A stretch of DNA of 64,000 bases from contig JAOZIE010000023.1 of NCBI GenBank assembly GCA_026014485.1, forward strand, positions 248,001 to 312,000, given 5' to 3'. The DNA comes from Candidatus Bathyarchaeota archaeon (GTDB lineage: Archaea; Thermoproteota; Bathyarchaeia; Bathyarchaeales; Bathycorpusculaceae). The notes below the pieces were generated by a model. It had not been told where the DNA came from, did not search any database, and saw only the letters and a list, made by a program, of their open reading frames with translations. Position numbers and translations under genes: made by a program. Shown here in pieces: positions 1 through 8,489 of the stretch. The number at the start of each line of letters is the position of its first letter. Within the stretch, counting starts at the first letter, position 1.

Positions 1-58
1 AAAGCAGATTGCACGAACCGTGCGGAAGATGTCTTTGCGCGTTGAATTCGCTGACTAA
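1..58 (+). CDS. 3' end of an unidentified gene (partial)
   Basis: The window opens inside a reading frame that runs from base 2 to a TAA at 56-58. The visible tail is 18 residues, basic then hydrophobic (ending RVEFAD). The aspS Shine-Dalgarno GGAG follows three bases later, so this gene probably lies in the same operon as aspS. Too little is visible to name it. Confidence 0.5.
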   Translation, partial: KQIARTVRKMSLRVEFAD

Positions 59-73
59 ACGGAGAACTCACCT

Positions 74-1393
74 ATGAATCTGGATTCCCTTGGCGATTGG
101 GTCAGAACCTACTATTCCTCAAACGTTACACCTGACATGGATGGCTCAGAAGTCACCCTTTTCGGCTGGGTGCAGGAAGTCAGGGATTTAGGCGGAATCC
201 GCTTCATAATTCTACAGGACCGAGAAGGAACCCTGCAAGTTACAATACCCAAAAAGCGGGTAGCGCCTGAAGTTTTAGCTAAGTCTGATGTGTTGCAGAA
301 ACGCTTCAGCATCGGCGTAAAAGGCACCGTGAAAAAAACCAACATGACGCCAAGAGGCATCGAAGTTATCCCCAGCGAAATCCGAATCCTCAACATCGCA
401 GCAGAACAGTTACCCATAGACATCACAGGCAAAACCCCTGCTAACATCGAGGTTCGCCTAGATGCACGGGCACTGGACTTATGTATGGAGCAGAACGCGG
501 CTGCGTTTCGGGTTCAGCACCATGCGTTAGCGGCGATTCGGGATTTCCTATTCGGGAAGGGGTTTTTGGAGGTTCACACGCCACGTATTATTGCTTCTGC
601 CACGGAAGGTGGTGCAGAACTTTTCGCCGTGGATTATTTTGGGCAAAAAGCGTTCCTTGCGCAGAGTCCGCAGCTGTACAAGGAGCAGTTGACGATGAGT
701 TCAGAGAAGGTTTTTGAGGTTGGTCCTTTCTTTCGGGCTGAACTGTCGCATACTCGAAGGCACCTAAGTGAATTCGTTTCTGTGGATGTTGAAGAGGCGT
801 TTGCCAGCGCTGAAGATGTGATGCGTCTGCTGGAGCAGGTTATCCAGTACACGTGTAAAGCGGTTTCGGAGAAATGCAGCAAAGAGTTGGCGGCGCTGAA
901 GTATCGGGCAACAGTTCCCGAAATCCCCTTTAAACGGTTCACTTACGATGAGGTTTTGGCGGATTTAAAGTCCGAAGGCGTCGACATTCCATGGGGCGAA
1001 GACATCTCCACGGAAGCTTTTCGGGTTCTGGGCAAAGAACGCGGATACTACTACTTCATAACCGATTGGCCCACCCACTCCAAAGCATTCTACATCAAAC
1101 CCAAAGACGGCAAACCCGAACTCTGCGAGGGCTTCGATTTGATGTGGCGCTGGATTGAGCTGGTTTCGGGTGGCACACGAATTTCTGAGAAAGCACTGCT
1201 GATGGAGCGGATGAAGGAGAAAGGATTGAACCCTGAATCTTTCAAATATCACCTGCAAGCGTTTGATTGGGGAATGCCCCCGCACGCTGGTTGGGCAATC
1301 GGCTTAGAGCGGCTAACAATGGTTCTGACGGGCAAAAAGAACATCCGCGAAGTGGCGCTATACCCCAGAGACCAAATGCGGCTCACACCCTAA
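74..1393 (+). CDS. aspS: aspartyl-tRNA synthetase, archaeal type
   Basis: Class II aminoacyl-tRNA synthetase charging tRNA-Asp in the cytoplasm (439 aa, normal for the short archaeal/eukaryal type without the bacterial insertion). An N-terminal OB-fold anticodon-binding domain (about residues 25-110, with the FGWVQEVRDLGG strand) precedes the catalytic core. Motif 2 lies near 214-236 (FEVGPFFRAE then SHTRRHLSEF) and motif 3 near 406-415 (GWAIGLERLT). The ATG is preceded by GGAG at 61-64. Whether it is discriminating or also charges tRNA-Asn cannot be decided by eye; that depends on a few anticodon-domain residues and on whether the genome has asnS or GatCAB. Confidence 0.95.
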   Translation: MNLDSLGDWVRTYYSSNVTPDMDGSEVTLFGWVQEVRDLGGIRFIILQDREGTLQVTIPKKRVAPEVLAKSDVLQKRFSIGVKGTVKKTNMTPRGIEVIPSEIRILNIAAEQLPIDITGKTPANIEVRLDARALDLCMEQNAAAFRVQHHALAAIRDFLFGKGFLEVHTPRIIASATEGGAELFAVDYFGQKAFLAQSPQLYKEQLTMSSEKVFEVGPFFRAELSHTRRHLSEFVSVDVEEAFASAEDVMRLLEQVIQYTCKAVSEKCSKELAALKYRATVPEIPFKRFTYDEVLADLKSEGVDIPWGEDISTEAFRVLGKERGYYYFITDWPTHSKAFYIKPKDGKPELCEGFDLMWRWIELVSGGTRISEKALLMERMKEKGLNPESFKYHLQAFDWGMPPHAGWAIGLERLTMVLTGKKNIREVALYPRDQMRLTP

Positions 1394-1699
1394 GTTTGCG
1401 CTTTTGTTGTGATTTTTCTTCTATAACCCCTCTCTCTTGGTTTCTGCGGGGTTTGCTTCTGGTTGCTTTTTTGTTTCTGGTTACGTTTTGGGTTCTTCTT
1501 GCGTCCAAAAAAGGGTGAAACGGGCTGGAAATGGCTTGTTTTGGTTGTTTTGTTTTGCTTTTGTGGGTTTTCTGGTGAGTTTATTTTGGGAAAAGGCGTC
1601 TGTGTTTTGTGGTAAGACGTTTTTGGGTGCGGTTTAGAATTAGACTTGCCGTTTGCAAAGCTTGGTGAGGTAAAATATTGTAGAGAGAGTGGAGAGTGT
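1394..1699. other. intergenic, T-rich, no gene seen
   Basis: About 300 bases between the convergent aspS and rpl40e genes. The + strand is strongly T/G-rich with several oligo-T runs just after the aspS stop, which would suit archaeal oligo-T termination. No supported ORF or RNA gene was found. Confidence 0.5.
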
Positions 1700-1861
1700 T
1701 TACTTTACTAGTTCTCTCTTCTTCCACCGCAGGTTTTTGCTGTGGCACTTGCGGCATTTTGTGGAGGTCGCCGCGTTTCTGACGCCGCAGTCCCTGCAGA
1801 TTTTCATGTGCAAGCGAGCTTTCTGCGCTATGGATTTCTTAACTGGGTCTAATATCGGCAT
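1700..1861 (-). CDS. rpl40e: 50S ribosomal protein L40e
   Basis: A 53-residue protein read from ATG at 1861-1859 to TAA at 1702-1700. It begins MPILDPVKKSIAQK and carries the L40e zinc ribbon: CRDCG at about 22-26 and CRKCH at 36-40, followed by a basic tail ending RWKKRELVK. Together with the basic composition this matches the archaeal/eukaryal large-subunit protein L40e, a zinc protein of the ribosome. Its length puts it below common ORF cut-offs, and an unrelated 85-codon ORF covers it on the other strand. It lies 77 bases beyond the sucD stop, in the same direction. Confidence 0.93.
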   Translation of the reverse strand: MPILDPVKKSIAQKARLHMKICRDCGVRNAATSTKCRKCHSKNLRWKKRELVK

Positions 1862-1938
1862 TAATGTAACCTTCTTGTCGGGTTATGACTTTGATGGTTA
1901 TCTTTCAAATATACCTTTTGCCTCAAACCGCCCAAGTT

Positions 1939-2826
1939 TCAGCTAAACTGGTCTTTGCGCAGTCTTTGAGATAGCAGTTTGGCTACGTCGCTGGGTTTTT
2001 CGGCTACTTTTACGCCTGCGTTCTCGAAAGCTTCAATTTTTGTTTTCGCGGTTCCTGTTTTACCCCTGACTATAGCTCCCGCATGTCCCATTCGGCGTCC
2101 AACTGGCGCTGTCCGCCCAGCCACATAGGCGACAACGGGCTTGGGGTAGTTTTCTTTGGCTATGTATTCTGCTGTTAGTTCTTCGAGGTTGCCGCCTATT
2201 TCGCCGACCAACGCCACAGCCTCCGTTTCAGGGTCGTTTCTGAACATTTCCAGGGCGTCAATGAAGTTTAAACCTGTCACGGGGTCACCGCCAACGCCTA
2301 AACAGGTGGATTGCCCAACGCCCGCCCGAGTCAGCGCCGCAGCTATTTCGTAAGTTAATGTTCCACTTCGGGAGACCACACCCACCTTGCCAGCCGTGAA
2401 TTCATGCGACGGAAGAATGCCCAACTTGCACTTGCCAGGCGTAATCACTCCAGGCGTGTTCGGACCCGCTATCTTCGCATCCACTTGTTTAGCGTAACCC
2501 ATCAACTGTACAGCGTCTTTTACGGGAACATGCTCCGTTATAACAACTACCGTTTTGATTCCGCCCTCCAAAGTTTCCAGCGCCGCGTCCACGGCGGCAG
2601 GGGCAGGCACAAAAACAATGGCTGCATTAGCTTTGTGCATCTTGAGCGCTTCTTGAACTGTGTCGTAGACTGGCACGCCGTGCACGGAGACTCCGCCTTT
2701 GCCTGGGCTTGTGCCTGCGACTATGCGGGTTCCGTATTCCAACATCAGCTTGGCGTGGCTGCTTCCCTGTACTCCTGTTATGCCCTGTACAATCGCCCGA
2801 GTTTCTGAGTCAACCAGTATTCCCAT
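1939..2826 (-). CDS. sucD: succinate-CoA ligase (ADP/GDP-forming), alpha subunit
   Basis: Alpha subunit of succinyl-CoA synthetase (295 aa, usual length), converting succinyl-CoA to succinate with substrate-level phosphorylation. The N-terminal CoA-binding Rossmann domain has GITGVQGSSH (about 16-25). The ligase domain carries the phosphohistidine segment GRRMGHAGAIV near 248-258. It starts three bases after the sucC stop with GGAG inside the end of sucC, so the two are translationally coupled. Without a wider TCA-cycle context the acyl group could differ from succinate, but the pair is the ordinary two-gene form, not the fused acetate-CoA ligase. Confidence 0.93.
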   Translation of the reverse strand: MGILVDSETRAIVQGITGVQGSSHAKLMLEYGTRIVAGTSPGKGGVSVHGVPVYDTVQEALKMHKANAAIVFVPAPAAVDAALETLEGGIKTVVVITEHVPVKDAVQLMGYAKQVDAKIAGPNTPGVITPGKCKLGILPSHEFTAGKVGVVSRSGTLTYEIAAALTRAGVGQSTCLGVGGDPVTGLNFIDALEMFRNDPETEAVALVGEIGGNLEELTAEYIAKENYPKPVVAYVAGRTAPVGRRMGHAGAIVRGKTGTAKTKIEAFENAGVKVAEKPSDVAKLLSQRLRKDQFS

Positions 2827-2829
2827 GGC

Positions 2830-3975
2830 TTAGGGCTCCTGTTTGGCGAATTCCACCGCTTTCTGGGCTGCCTGTTCCATGCTGTCGAAAACTGGCATGC
2901 CCGCATCGGCAAGTATCCGTTTTCCCTCTTCCTCGTTAGTGCCTACAAGCCTAACCACCGTGGGCTTTGAGGTCTCCAACTGCTTCCGTGCTTGAATGAT
3001 GCCTCTTGCCACTTCGTCGCAGAGCGTTATGCCTCCCAGAATATTCACGAACAGAACCTGCACTTTGGGGTTAGAGAGGATGATTCTGAGGGCAGCCTTG
3101 ATTCTTTGGGGTGGTGCACCGCCTCCCATGTCCAAGAAGTTGGCTGGCTTTCCCCCGTAGAGGTTTATCATATCCATGGTTGCCATAACCAAGCCTGCAC
3201 CATTACCTGCAACCCCTATGTCTCCGCCGAGTTTAACGTAGTCTAAACCGTTCTTTGCCGCCTCAAACTCCTCAAGGGTAAGGTCTCTTTGTTCCTCAAG
3301 CCGTTTCTGCCTAAACTCCACGTGCCTAAAAAGCGCGTTGTCATCCAAAACCAGCCGCGCGTCCACCGCCACAAATTTTCCATCGGAGGTTTCCACCAGC
3401 GGATTCGATTCAGCTAGTTCCGCATCGTAATCCATGGCTGCCGTGAAGATTTTCTTTATAACTTCAGCTAATTCCAGCATTTTCTCGCCGCGGTAGCCCA
3501 TCTGCTTGGCTATCTGCGTTGCATTGAAGCTTCTGAATCCCAACCGCGTGTCTATTGGGTGCCTGTAGATTTTGCTGGGCTGTTTTTGGGCTACTTCTTC
3601 TATGTCTACACCGCCCACGTCAGAGGCGATTGTGACGTAGCAACGGTTTAGTCTGTCAACGGTTACGCCAAAATACATCTCCCTCTTTATGGAGATTTTT
3701 TCTTCAACTAAAACCGCTTCTACAGGCGCCCCCTTTAATTGAGTCTTCAGCAGAAGCTTTGCTGCTTTTTCCGCTTCCTCAGCGGTGTCCGCGAATAGGA
3801 TGCCGCCTGCTTTTCCCCGTCCCGCAACGAGAACCTGTGCTTTCACCGCTACGGGCACGGCAAGTTCCGCTGCGGCTTGGCGGGCTTGCTCTTTGGTGGT
3901 GGCTAAGACGTGTTTGGGGATGGGAACTCCGTAGCTTGAGAATATGCTTTTTGCTTCGTGCTCGTAGAGTTTCAA
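2830..3975 (-). CDS. sucC: succinate-CoA ligase, beta subunit
   Basis: ATP-grasp beta subunit of succinyl-CoA synthetase (381 aa). The N-terminal ATP-grasp domain starts MKLYEHEAKSIFSSYGVPIP, with the nucleotide-binding KAQVLVAGRGKAGG segment near 45-58. The C-terminal ligase domain has the conserved GGGAPPQRIKAAL and NILGGITLCDEVA segments. It lies 34 bases downstream of the Lrp-type regulator and three bases ahead of sucD, giving a three-gene operon on the minus strand. The partner arrangement supports a heteromeric enzyme in the TCA cycle or in conserving energy from acyl-CoAs. Confidence 0.94.
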   Translation of the reverse strand: MKLYEHEAKSIFSSYGVPIPKHVLATTKEQARQAAAELAVPVAVKAQVLVAGRGKAGGILFADTAEEAEKAAKLLLKTQLKGAPVEAVLVEEKISIKREMYFGVTVDRLNRCYVTIASDVGGVDIEEVAQKQPSKIYRHPIDTRLGFRSFNATQIAKQMGYRGEKMLELAEVIKKIFTAAMDYDAELAESNPLVETSDGKFVAVDARLVLDDNALFRHVEFRQKRLEEQRDLTLEEFEAAKNGLDYVKLGGDIGVAGNGAGLVMATMDMINLYGGKPANFLDMGGGAPPQRIKAALRIILSNPKVQVLFVNILGGITLCDEVARGIIQARKQLETSKPTVVRLVGTNEEEGKRILADAGMPVFDSMEQAAQKAVEFAKQEP

Positions 3976-4009
3976 AACTTTGCTCCCTTTACCAGAAAAA
4001 GGAAAGGGG

Positions 4010-4468
4010 CTACTTTATAACTTCGATGGTGACAAAGCTCCGCGTGTCAGTTATCCCGTCTATTGTGTAAATCTTCTTTAAGGTCTCATCCATGCTTTCC
4101 CGTTCAACCATGATTAAAGCGTCTACGTCTCCTGCGATGCGGAAAGCTCTGGCGATGGAAAGCTCTCTGATTTTCTCGTAAACTTGAAGGCGTTTTACAG
4201 GTGAAACCTTGATGAGTATGAAGGCGGGAGTTGTGGATACTCCCAGAGCGTTAAGTCCCTTCTCGGTGACGTCTATGAAGCCGCGTCCCGTGCGGATGTA
4301 TCCAGAGGCTTTAAGCTTTCTGAGATGTACGTTGAGGGCTTGCCTGCTTACACCAAGCTGCCTTGACAACTCGTCTTGTTTAACTCGGAGGGTGTAGGTA
4401 CTTGTTGCTTGTCCTTTGTCATACAGCTTTTTTAAAAGCTGGATTGAACGTTTCGTGAGGGGTTCCAC
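4010..4468 (-). CDS. Lrp/AsnC-like regulator with winged helix
   Basis: A 152-residue DNA-binding protein. The N-terminal half is a helix-turn-helix (about 28-60, DELSRQLGVSRQALNVHLRKL) with a wing (GRGFIDVTEKG). The C-terminal half (about 80-150) looks like the Lrp/AsnC ligand-binding RAM fold: ILIKVSPVKRLQVYEKI, then DVDALIMVERES, ending RSFVTIEVIK. It is the first gene of the operon with sucC-sucD, so it may be local feedback control of them; that is inference. The upstream region 4469-4560 has an imperfect CTTAA..ACCT / AGGT..CTTAAG inverted repeat that could be its operator. Confidence 0.8.
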   Translation of the reverse strand: MEPLTKRSIQLLKKLYDKGQATSTYTLRVKQDELSRQLGVSRQALNVHLRKLKASGYIRTGRGFIDVTEKGLNALGVSTTPAFILIKVSPVKRLQVYEKIRELSIARAFRIAGDVDALIMVERESMDETLKKIYTIDGITDTRSFVTIEVIK

Positions 4469-4598
4469 ATGTGGTCATCCTATTTCTGCTAGTTTGTTAA
4501 CTTAAACCTTTACACTAGTGAGGTTACTTAAGAATTTGACGCTCAAAAACACCTGCTTGCAGCATCAACCCAGCAAAATCGAGGTGGCGCTCCCAAAT

Positions 4599-5213
4599 CT
4601 ACAGCGTTTTTATTAGCGTATTTAGGTTGAAGACGGTGTTTGAGCAACCGTTTTTAAGTAGCGGAACTGACTGCCCCGTCACATCCATGCTGGATAGCAT
4701 ATCCATGGACATCTTTACTTCTTCCCCGCAAGCAACACCCACCACACCTTCATAATTATGCGTCTTCAAAATCTTTGGCACACAAGAACCGCCTGGCAAA
4801 ATGTACACGTCATACCCCTTCTCTTTGGCGATACGAGTGGCTTTGTTCACATCGCAGTCAGGACTGCAATGTGCGCACACATAAGTGGGGATATTGGCGT
4901 CAAAGACTGCTTTGCATCTGCCATCCATGTACTTGCGGCTGCAGTGAGGAAGCAGCAACGCGCGTTTCTTGGTTTGCAAAAACTTGCCTCTCTGCATCAG
5001 GTTCAAGGCTTGGATGTCGATGAGGTCCTGAATCAGAAGCAATGAATCGTCAAGGTTGAGCCCTGTAGCTTCTTGGATTCTGAATTTGCTGATTATGTCG
5101 TGAAGAGTGTTAAGAAAGACCTTGTGGACGCCCCGATTGTAGCTTGCCAGTGCGATTTCCGTGAAAAACCGATGTGGAGTTTTGGAAATGTCAAAGGTGA
5201 ACTTGTAGGGCAT
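4599..5213 (-). CDS. DUF116 family protein
   Basis: A 204-residue protein with the cysteine pattern typical of DUF116: HCSRKYMDGRC near 90-100, then CAHCSPDCDVNKA near 113-125, PGGSCVPKI near 141-149 and VACGEEV near 160-166. The clustered cysteines suggest a metal or Fe-S site, but the function of the family is not known. It precedes a coiled-coil gene on the same strand, with about 55 bases between them. No signal peptide or membrane segment is seen. Confidence 0.8.
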   Translation of the reverse strand: MPYKFTFDISKTPHRFFTEIALASYNRGVHKVFLNTLHDIISKFRIQEATGLNLDDSLLLIQDLIDIQALNLMQRGKFLQTKKRALLLPHCSRKYMDGRCKAVFDANIPTYVCAHCSPDCDVNKATRIAKEKGYDVYILPGGSCVPKILKTHNYEGVVGVACGEEVKMSMDMLSSMDVTGQSVPLLKNGCSNTVFNLNTLIKTL

Positions 5214-5268
5214 AGACCTGAACTAGCAGTTGCACTCTTAAAAGAATATCCCTACAAAGGCATACTTT

Positions 5269-5628
5269 TCAACTTGCCCCAGATGAAACAGGCGGTTTCT
5301 GCACATTCACCGCGGAAATGGTTACTTTTGAACTCCCAGTCAGTTCCCGAAGCGACTTTGCCTCCTCACGCAATCGGCTAACCTCACTTTCAAGAGTTGC
5401 CGCACGTGCCTCCGCCGTTTTCCGCAGCACCTCGATTTCCCCAATTAAACGTTTACGCTCTGCCTCTAACGCCTGAATTTTTTCCCGCAGCTCTTTTAAC
5501 GTCTGCATGAGTTCTCCCCTTATCCGCTCTATTCGTTCAACTGGGTTTTTAACTTTTACTGCCACGTCTATAGCAGTCTCCTGCTCTGAACCTTTTAATC
5601 TGCAATTTGGCTTTAACTTTTTGCCCAC
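5269..5628 (-). CDS. predicted coiled-coil protein, function unknown
   Basis: A 119-residue protein of which about residues 30-95 form one long heptad-rich, charged helix (ERIERIRGEL, then LREKIQALEAERKRLIGEIE), followed by a short Ser/Val tail. It resembles small archaeal coiled-coil proteins but no family was recognised. The ORF begins at GTG 5628; another GTG at 5565 follows a GGAG and could be the real start. It lies between the tfb and DUF116 genes on the same strand. Confidence 0.55.
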   Translation of the reverse strand: MGKKLKPNCRLKGSEQETAIDVAVKVKNPVERIERIRGELMQTLKELREKIQALEAERKRLIGEIEVLRKTAEARAATLESEVSRLREEAKSLRELTGSSKVTISAVNVQKPPVSSGAS

Positions 5629-5719
5629 AGCAAATAGCCTTCCTCAGCGTAGCAGCAAAAACAGGGTCTAGCAACGGGTTTCTAATAGGAAACAAAAGAA
5701 AAGTAAAAGGCACTTGCCT

Positions 5720-6691
5720 TTAGATGCTGATTTGGAACATTTGCCTTTCGACAAGTTCCTTGTAGCGGTTTCGTATTGTAACTTCGGTTACCTGTGCAAT
5801 CTCTGCGATTTCTCTTTGCGTTTTCCGTTCACCTGTTAAAACAGATGCAATGTAGCTGGCAGCCGCAGCGATGCCTGTTGGACCGCGCCCTGACGTTAAC
5901 TTCAGCTCTTTGGCAGACGCCAAAATCTTGTGGGCGATTTCCTCGACTTTCCCCTGCATGGTCAGTTGGTTGCTGAATTTTGTTATGTACTGGCTGGGTC
6001 TAAGCGGCGGAATCGAATAGTTAAGTTCCTTAATGAGGAAGCGGTAGCTGCGTCCAACCTCTTTCTTGTTAACGTTAGATGCCGTTGCAATTTCATCCAA
6101 CGTCCGAGGCAACCCGCATTGCCTGCAAGCCAAGTAAAGCGCGGCAGAAGTTACCCCCTGAATTGACCGTCCACGGATGAGCCGTTCCTTGACCGCTTTT
6201 CGGTAAATAACCGACGCGGTTTCCAAGATGCTCTTGGGCAAATTCAGATTGTTAGAAATCTTTGTGATTTCAGACAAAGCAAAAGCAAGGTTACGTTCGG
6301 TAGCGTCCGAGACTCGGATACGCCGCTGCCACTTCCGCAGCCTGTAAACCTGTGCTTTCTGCCCGGGAGACAGACTCTTACCGTACACGTCTCGATCATG
6401 CCAATCGATGGTTGTTGACAAGCCTTTATCGTGAATGGTGTACGTTAAAGGAGCACCGACCCTTGTCCGTTTCGAGCGTTGCTCGTCGTCGAATGCTCTC
6501 CATTCTGGTCCCCTGTCAGCGATTTTGGCAGCCACAACGAAACCGCAGTCCATACACACTATTTCAGCACATTCATAATCTCGCATAAGTCTAGTGCTTC
6601 CGCATTCTGGACAGGATTGAACTTTGACGGCTTCGACCCGTTGGGCTGTCGGAGATTCTGTATTCTCATGCAACCCGTTTTTTGTACTCAT
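5720..6691 (-). CDS. tfb: transcription initiation factor IIB
   Basis: Archaeal TFB (323 aa, normal length), which bridges TBP-TATA and RNA polymerase and reads the BRE. An N-terminal zinc ribbon has CPEC and CMDC (about residues 27-49), followed by the B-finger/linker ([20 protein letters not shown]). Two cyclin-like repeats span about 120-215 and 220-320; the second contains the helix-turn-helix [21 protein letters not shown]. It sits six bases after the gar1 stop, an arrangement often seen in archaea, so the two are probably co-transcribed. Confidence 0.97.
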   Translation of the reverse strand: MSTKNGLHENTESPTAQRVEAVKVQSCPECGSTRLMRDYECAEIVCMDCGFVVAAKIADRGPEWRAFDDEQRSKRTRVGAPLTYTIHDKGLSTTIDWHDRDVYGKSLSPGQKAQVYRLRKWQRRIRVSDATERNLAFALSEITKISNNLNLPKSILETASVIYRKAVKERLIRGRSIQGVTSAALYLACRQCGLPRTLDEIATASNVNKKEVGRSYRFLIKELNYSIPPLRPSQYITKFSNQLTMQGKVEEIAHKILASAKELKLTSGRGPTGIAAAASYIASVLTGERKTQREIAEIAQVTEVTIRNRYKELVERQMFQISI

Positions 6692-6697
6692 TTGTTC

Positions 6698-6946
6698 TTA
6701 GCTCCGTTCCTTTTTCGAGGGAGAAACGTAGAGCTGTCTGTTCGCTAATTTTTCTGCATTTTTTACGGAGGGCCTAATCACTGCGTACGGAGAGGAAACT
6801 GGGCCAATAATGTCAAAGACTCGTCCGATGACCTTTAAATTCTCATCGATGACTGCGGCGCCCATTTTGGGAGGTTTGCCAACTTTTACAACAACGTTTT
6901 GTGATGGCGTCACGCTGAGAACTCTGCCTAATCTTTGCAAACACAT
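6698..6946 (-). CDS. gar1: H/ACA RNP protein Gar1
   Basis: Small beta-barrel protein (82 aa from the chosen start) of the H/ACA guide-RNA pseudouridylation complex, with Cbf5, Nop10 and L7Ae. Recognisable core: LGRVLSV, KVGKPPKMGAAVIDENLKVIG, then VFDIIGPVSSPYAVIRP, ending in a basic tail. An in-frame ATG also occurs at 6967, but the TATA box at 6984-6993 places the transcript start near 6962, so the ATG at 6946-6944 behind GAGAGGGG is preferred. It leads into tfb, and L7Ae, another H/ACA partner, is encoded divergently just upstream. Confidence 0.9.
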   Translation of the reverse strand: MCLQRLGRVLSVTPSQNVVVKVGKPPKMGAAVIDENLKVIGRVFDIIGPVSSPYAVIRPSVKNAEKLANRQLYVSPSKKERS

Positions 6947-6983
6947 TCCCCTCTCGAAAAACACCATTCGTCAACGTGATACG

Positions 6984-6993
6984 CCTTATAAAG
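6984..6993 (-). promoter_or_regulatory. TATA box of gar1-tfb
   Basis: CTTTATAAGG on the minus strand, centred near 6988. This puts the transcript start about 26 bases downstream, near 6962, between the two candidate gar1 start codons. Confidence 0.6.
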
Positions 6994-7051
6994 TTTTCTA
7001 CAAAAACCGAAGTCTGATGGTTCAGTTCAACACATTTACGGTAGAAACGTT

Positions 7052-7061
7052 CTTAAATAAG
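7052..7061 (+). promoter_or_regulatory. TATA box of the rpl7ae-rps28e-rpl24e operon
   Basis: CTTAAATAAG preceded by a purine-rich GAAACGTT segment (possible BRE). The predicted start near 7083 leaves a short leader containing the Shine-Dalgarno GGTGAGG before the rpl7ae ATG at 7106. Confidence 0.55.
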
Positions 7062-7105
7062 AAGTCTGAATTAGACTGTGCCTTAAAATAGGGTGAGGCT
7101 AAGAT

Positions 7106-7486
7106 ATGTCTAAACCATTCTATGTAAAATATGAAGCACCGAAAGAAGTAGTCGATGCAGCCTATGAAGCCCTGACCATAGCTTCAAGATCAGGTATAGT
7201 CAGGAAAGGAACAAACGAAGCAACCAAAGCAGTAGAACGCGCCATAGCTAAACTCGTAGTTATATCTGAGGACGTTGAACCGCCAGAAGTCATTGCACAC
7301 TTACCACTGCTCTGCGACGAAAGAAAAATTCCTTACGTGTTTGTCCCCAGCAAAGAACAAATCGGCAAAGCCATCGGCATTGATGTTCCAGCAGCTTCTG
7401 CATGCATAATCAAAGAAGGCGAAGCTCAGGGTTTAATCAAGGAAATCATCGCCAGACTTGAGCAACTAACGAGAGGCTCGCAGTAA
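7106..7486 (+). CDS. rpl7ae: ribosomal protein L7Ae / kink-turn binding protein
   Basis: L7Ae (126 aa) binds kink-turns in 23S rRNA and in C/D and H/ACA guide RNPs and RNase P. Diagnostic segments: [20 protein letters not shown] near 32-51, [21 protein letters not shown] near 52-72, and [20 protein letters not shown] near 83-102. The last base of its TAA is the first base of the rps28e ATG, so the genes are translationally coupled. It is the lead gene of the conserved archaeal L7Ae-S28e-L24e operon; ndk and infB, often next in other archaea, do not follow here. Confidence 0.97.
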   Translation: MSKPFYVKYEAPKEVVDAAYEALTIASRSGIVRKGTNEATKAVERAIAKLVVISEDVEPPEVIAHLPLLCDERKIPYVFVPSKEQIGKAIGIDVPAASACIIKEGEAQGLIKEIIARLEQLTRGSQ

Positions 7487-7713
7487 TGAGCAAAGAAGAG
7501 AGAGCGCAAGCCCACGAATTAACCCCGGCAGAGGTCATTCAGGTCATAGCCCGCACGGGTGTGACAGGCGAAATCACGCAGGCAAGAGTGCGCATACTCG
7601 AAGGCAGAGACAAAGGACGCATCATAACCCGAAACGTTAAAGGTCCCGTGCGCGCCCAAGATATCCTGATGCTGCGGGAAACTGAACGCGAAGCCAAGAA
7701 AATCAACAGATAA
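7486..7713 (+). CDS. rps28e: 30S ribosomal protein S28e
   Basis: A 75-residue OB-fold ribosomal protein with the S28e core [20 protein letters not shown] and the C-terminal [20 protein letters not shown]. Its ATG overlaps the rpl7ae stop, and rpl24e follows after 14 bases. Length and order match the standard archaeal operon. Confidence 0.96.
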   Translation: MSKEERAQAHELTPAEVIQVIARTGVTGEITQARVRILEGRDKGRIITRNVKGPVRAQDILMLRETEREAKKINR

Positions 7714-7727
7714 AAAAGGGAACCGAT

Positions 7728-7925
7728 ATGCCGAAACCAAGAAAATGTTCTTTCTGCGGATCCGAATTTCCAGCGGGCACTGGCATGATGCATGTTAAAA
7801 ACGACGGCACTATTCTCTGGTTCGACTCAAGCAAATGTAAAAAGAGTTCCCTGCAATTCAAGCGAGACGCACGCAAGCTCAAGTGGACACAGTACTTCGG
7901 TAAAGAAGAAAAAGGCAAAGCCTAA
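7728..7925 (+). CDS. rpl24e: 50S ribosomal protein L24e
   Basis: A 65-residue zinc-binding ribosomal protein. CSFCG near 6-10 and the C-terminal SSKCKKS near 37-43 supply the zinc ligands; GTGMMHVKNDGTILWFDSSK is the family signature. It is the last gene of the rpl7ae operon. A convergent ferritin-like gene ends 50 bases further on. Confidence 0.95.
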   Translation: MPKPRKCSFCGSEFPAGTGMMHVKNDGTILWFDSSKCKKSSLQFKRDARKLKWTQYFGKEEKGKA

Positions 7926-7974
7926 AAGAAATAGGCTTCCGCATTCGACATCCAAACTTTTTTCCTATTTTTGT

Positions 7975-8457
7975 TTATCCGCCTGGTGCGCCGTGGAACG
8001 GTGATTCTTCCCAGAGGAACTTCCACCATTCTTCTTCCGTTATGGTTTCGCCGCGTACAATTAATTCCAGAACCTCTGTTAGCATGGCGTGGTGCCTGCG
8101 TTCATCCATCAAAATGGAGTTCAACAGGAAAGCAACTTTCTTGTTTTCTATGGTTGGCAGTTCCTTTTCGAGGTTTTCAATGATGTCCGCTTCTAGTTTG
8201 ATGTGTTTCTCTACTAACGCGCGTTGTTCATCGAGGTTTTCCTGCGTCATGGCTTGGCTGACGGTTTTCAGAAGCGTAATAGCCGCCGCATAGAGTTCCG
8301 CATGCTTAGTGGAATCCAAAGAAATCCCCTTTAAAACAGCTTTGACGGGCGGGTTGTTTATGTTCTTTAACCCTTTTGTCACTGACTCCACAATTTCGTT
8401 TTCGTTTCGGATTTGCTTTTCCATAAATTCAACTAACTTTTCGTTTGGGGAGCTCAT
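7975..8457 (-). CDS. ferritin-like / rubrerythrin-type four-helix protein
   Basis: A 160-residue, mostly helical protein. Iron-ligand type motifs of the ferritin-like fold are visible: EKQIRNENEIVES near 13-25, DSTKHAEL near 46-53, EKHIKLEADII near 83-93 and DERRHHAML near 117-125, i.e. paired E and ExxH elements. A di-iron oxidase/storage or peroxide-defence role is likely by family. The reading frame stays open to 8535, inside the flavodoxin gene, but the ATG at 8457 has GAGG nine bases upstream and is the likely start. It is the second gene after flavodoxin, so the pair may serve oxidative-stress defence. Confidence 0.7.
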   Translation of the reverse strand: MSSPNEKLVEFMEKQIRNENEIVESVTKGLKNINNPPVKAVLKGISLDSTKHAELYAAAITLLKTVSQAMTQENLDEQRALVEKHIKLEADIIENLEKELPTIENKKVAFLLNSILMDERRHHAMLTEVLELIVRGETITEEEWWKFLWEESPFHGAPGG

Positions 8458-8489
8458 ATTTGCATCCTCACTGATAGAAACGGGGAAAC

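Noticed and set aside
1689-1946. 85-codon + strand ORF
   Set aside because: It lies opposite L40e and runs into the sucD end. The minus-strand frame is a recognised ribosomal protein.
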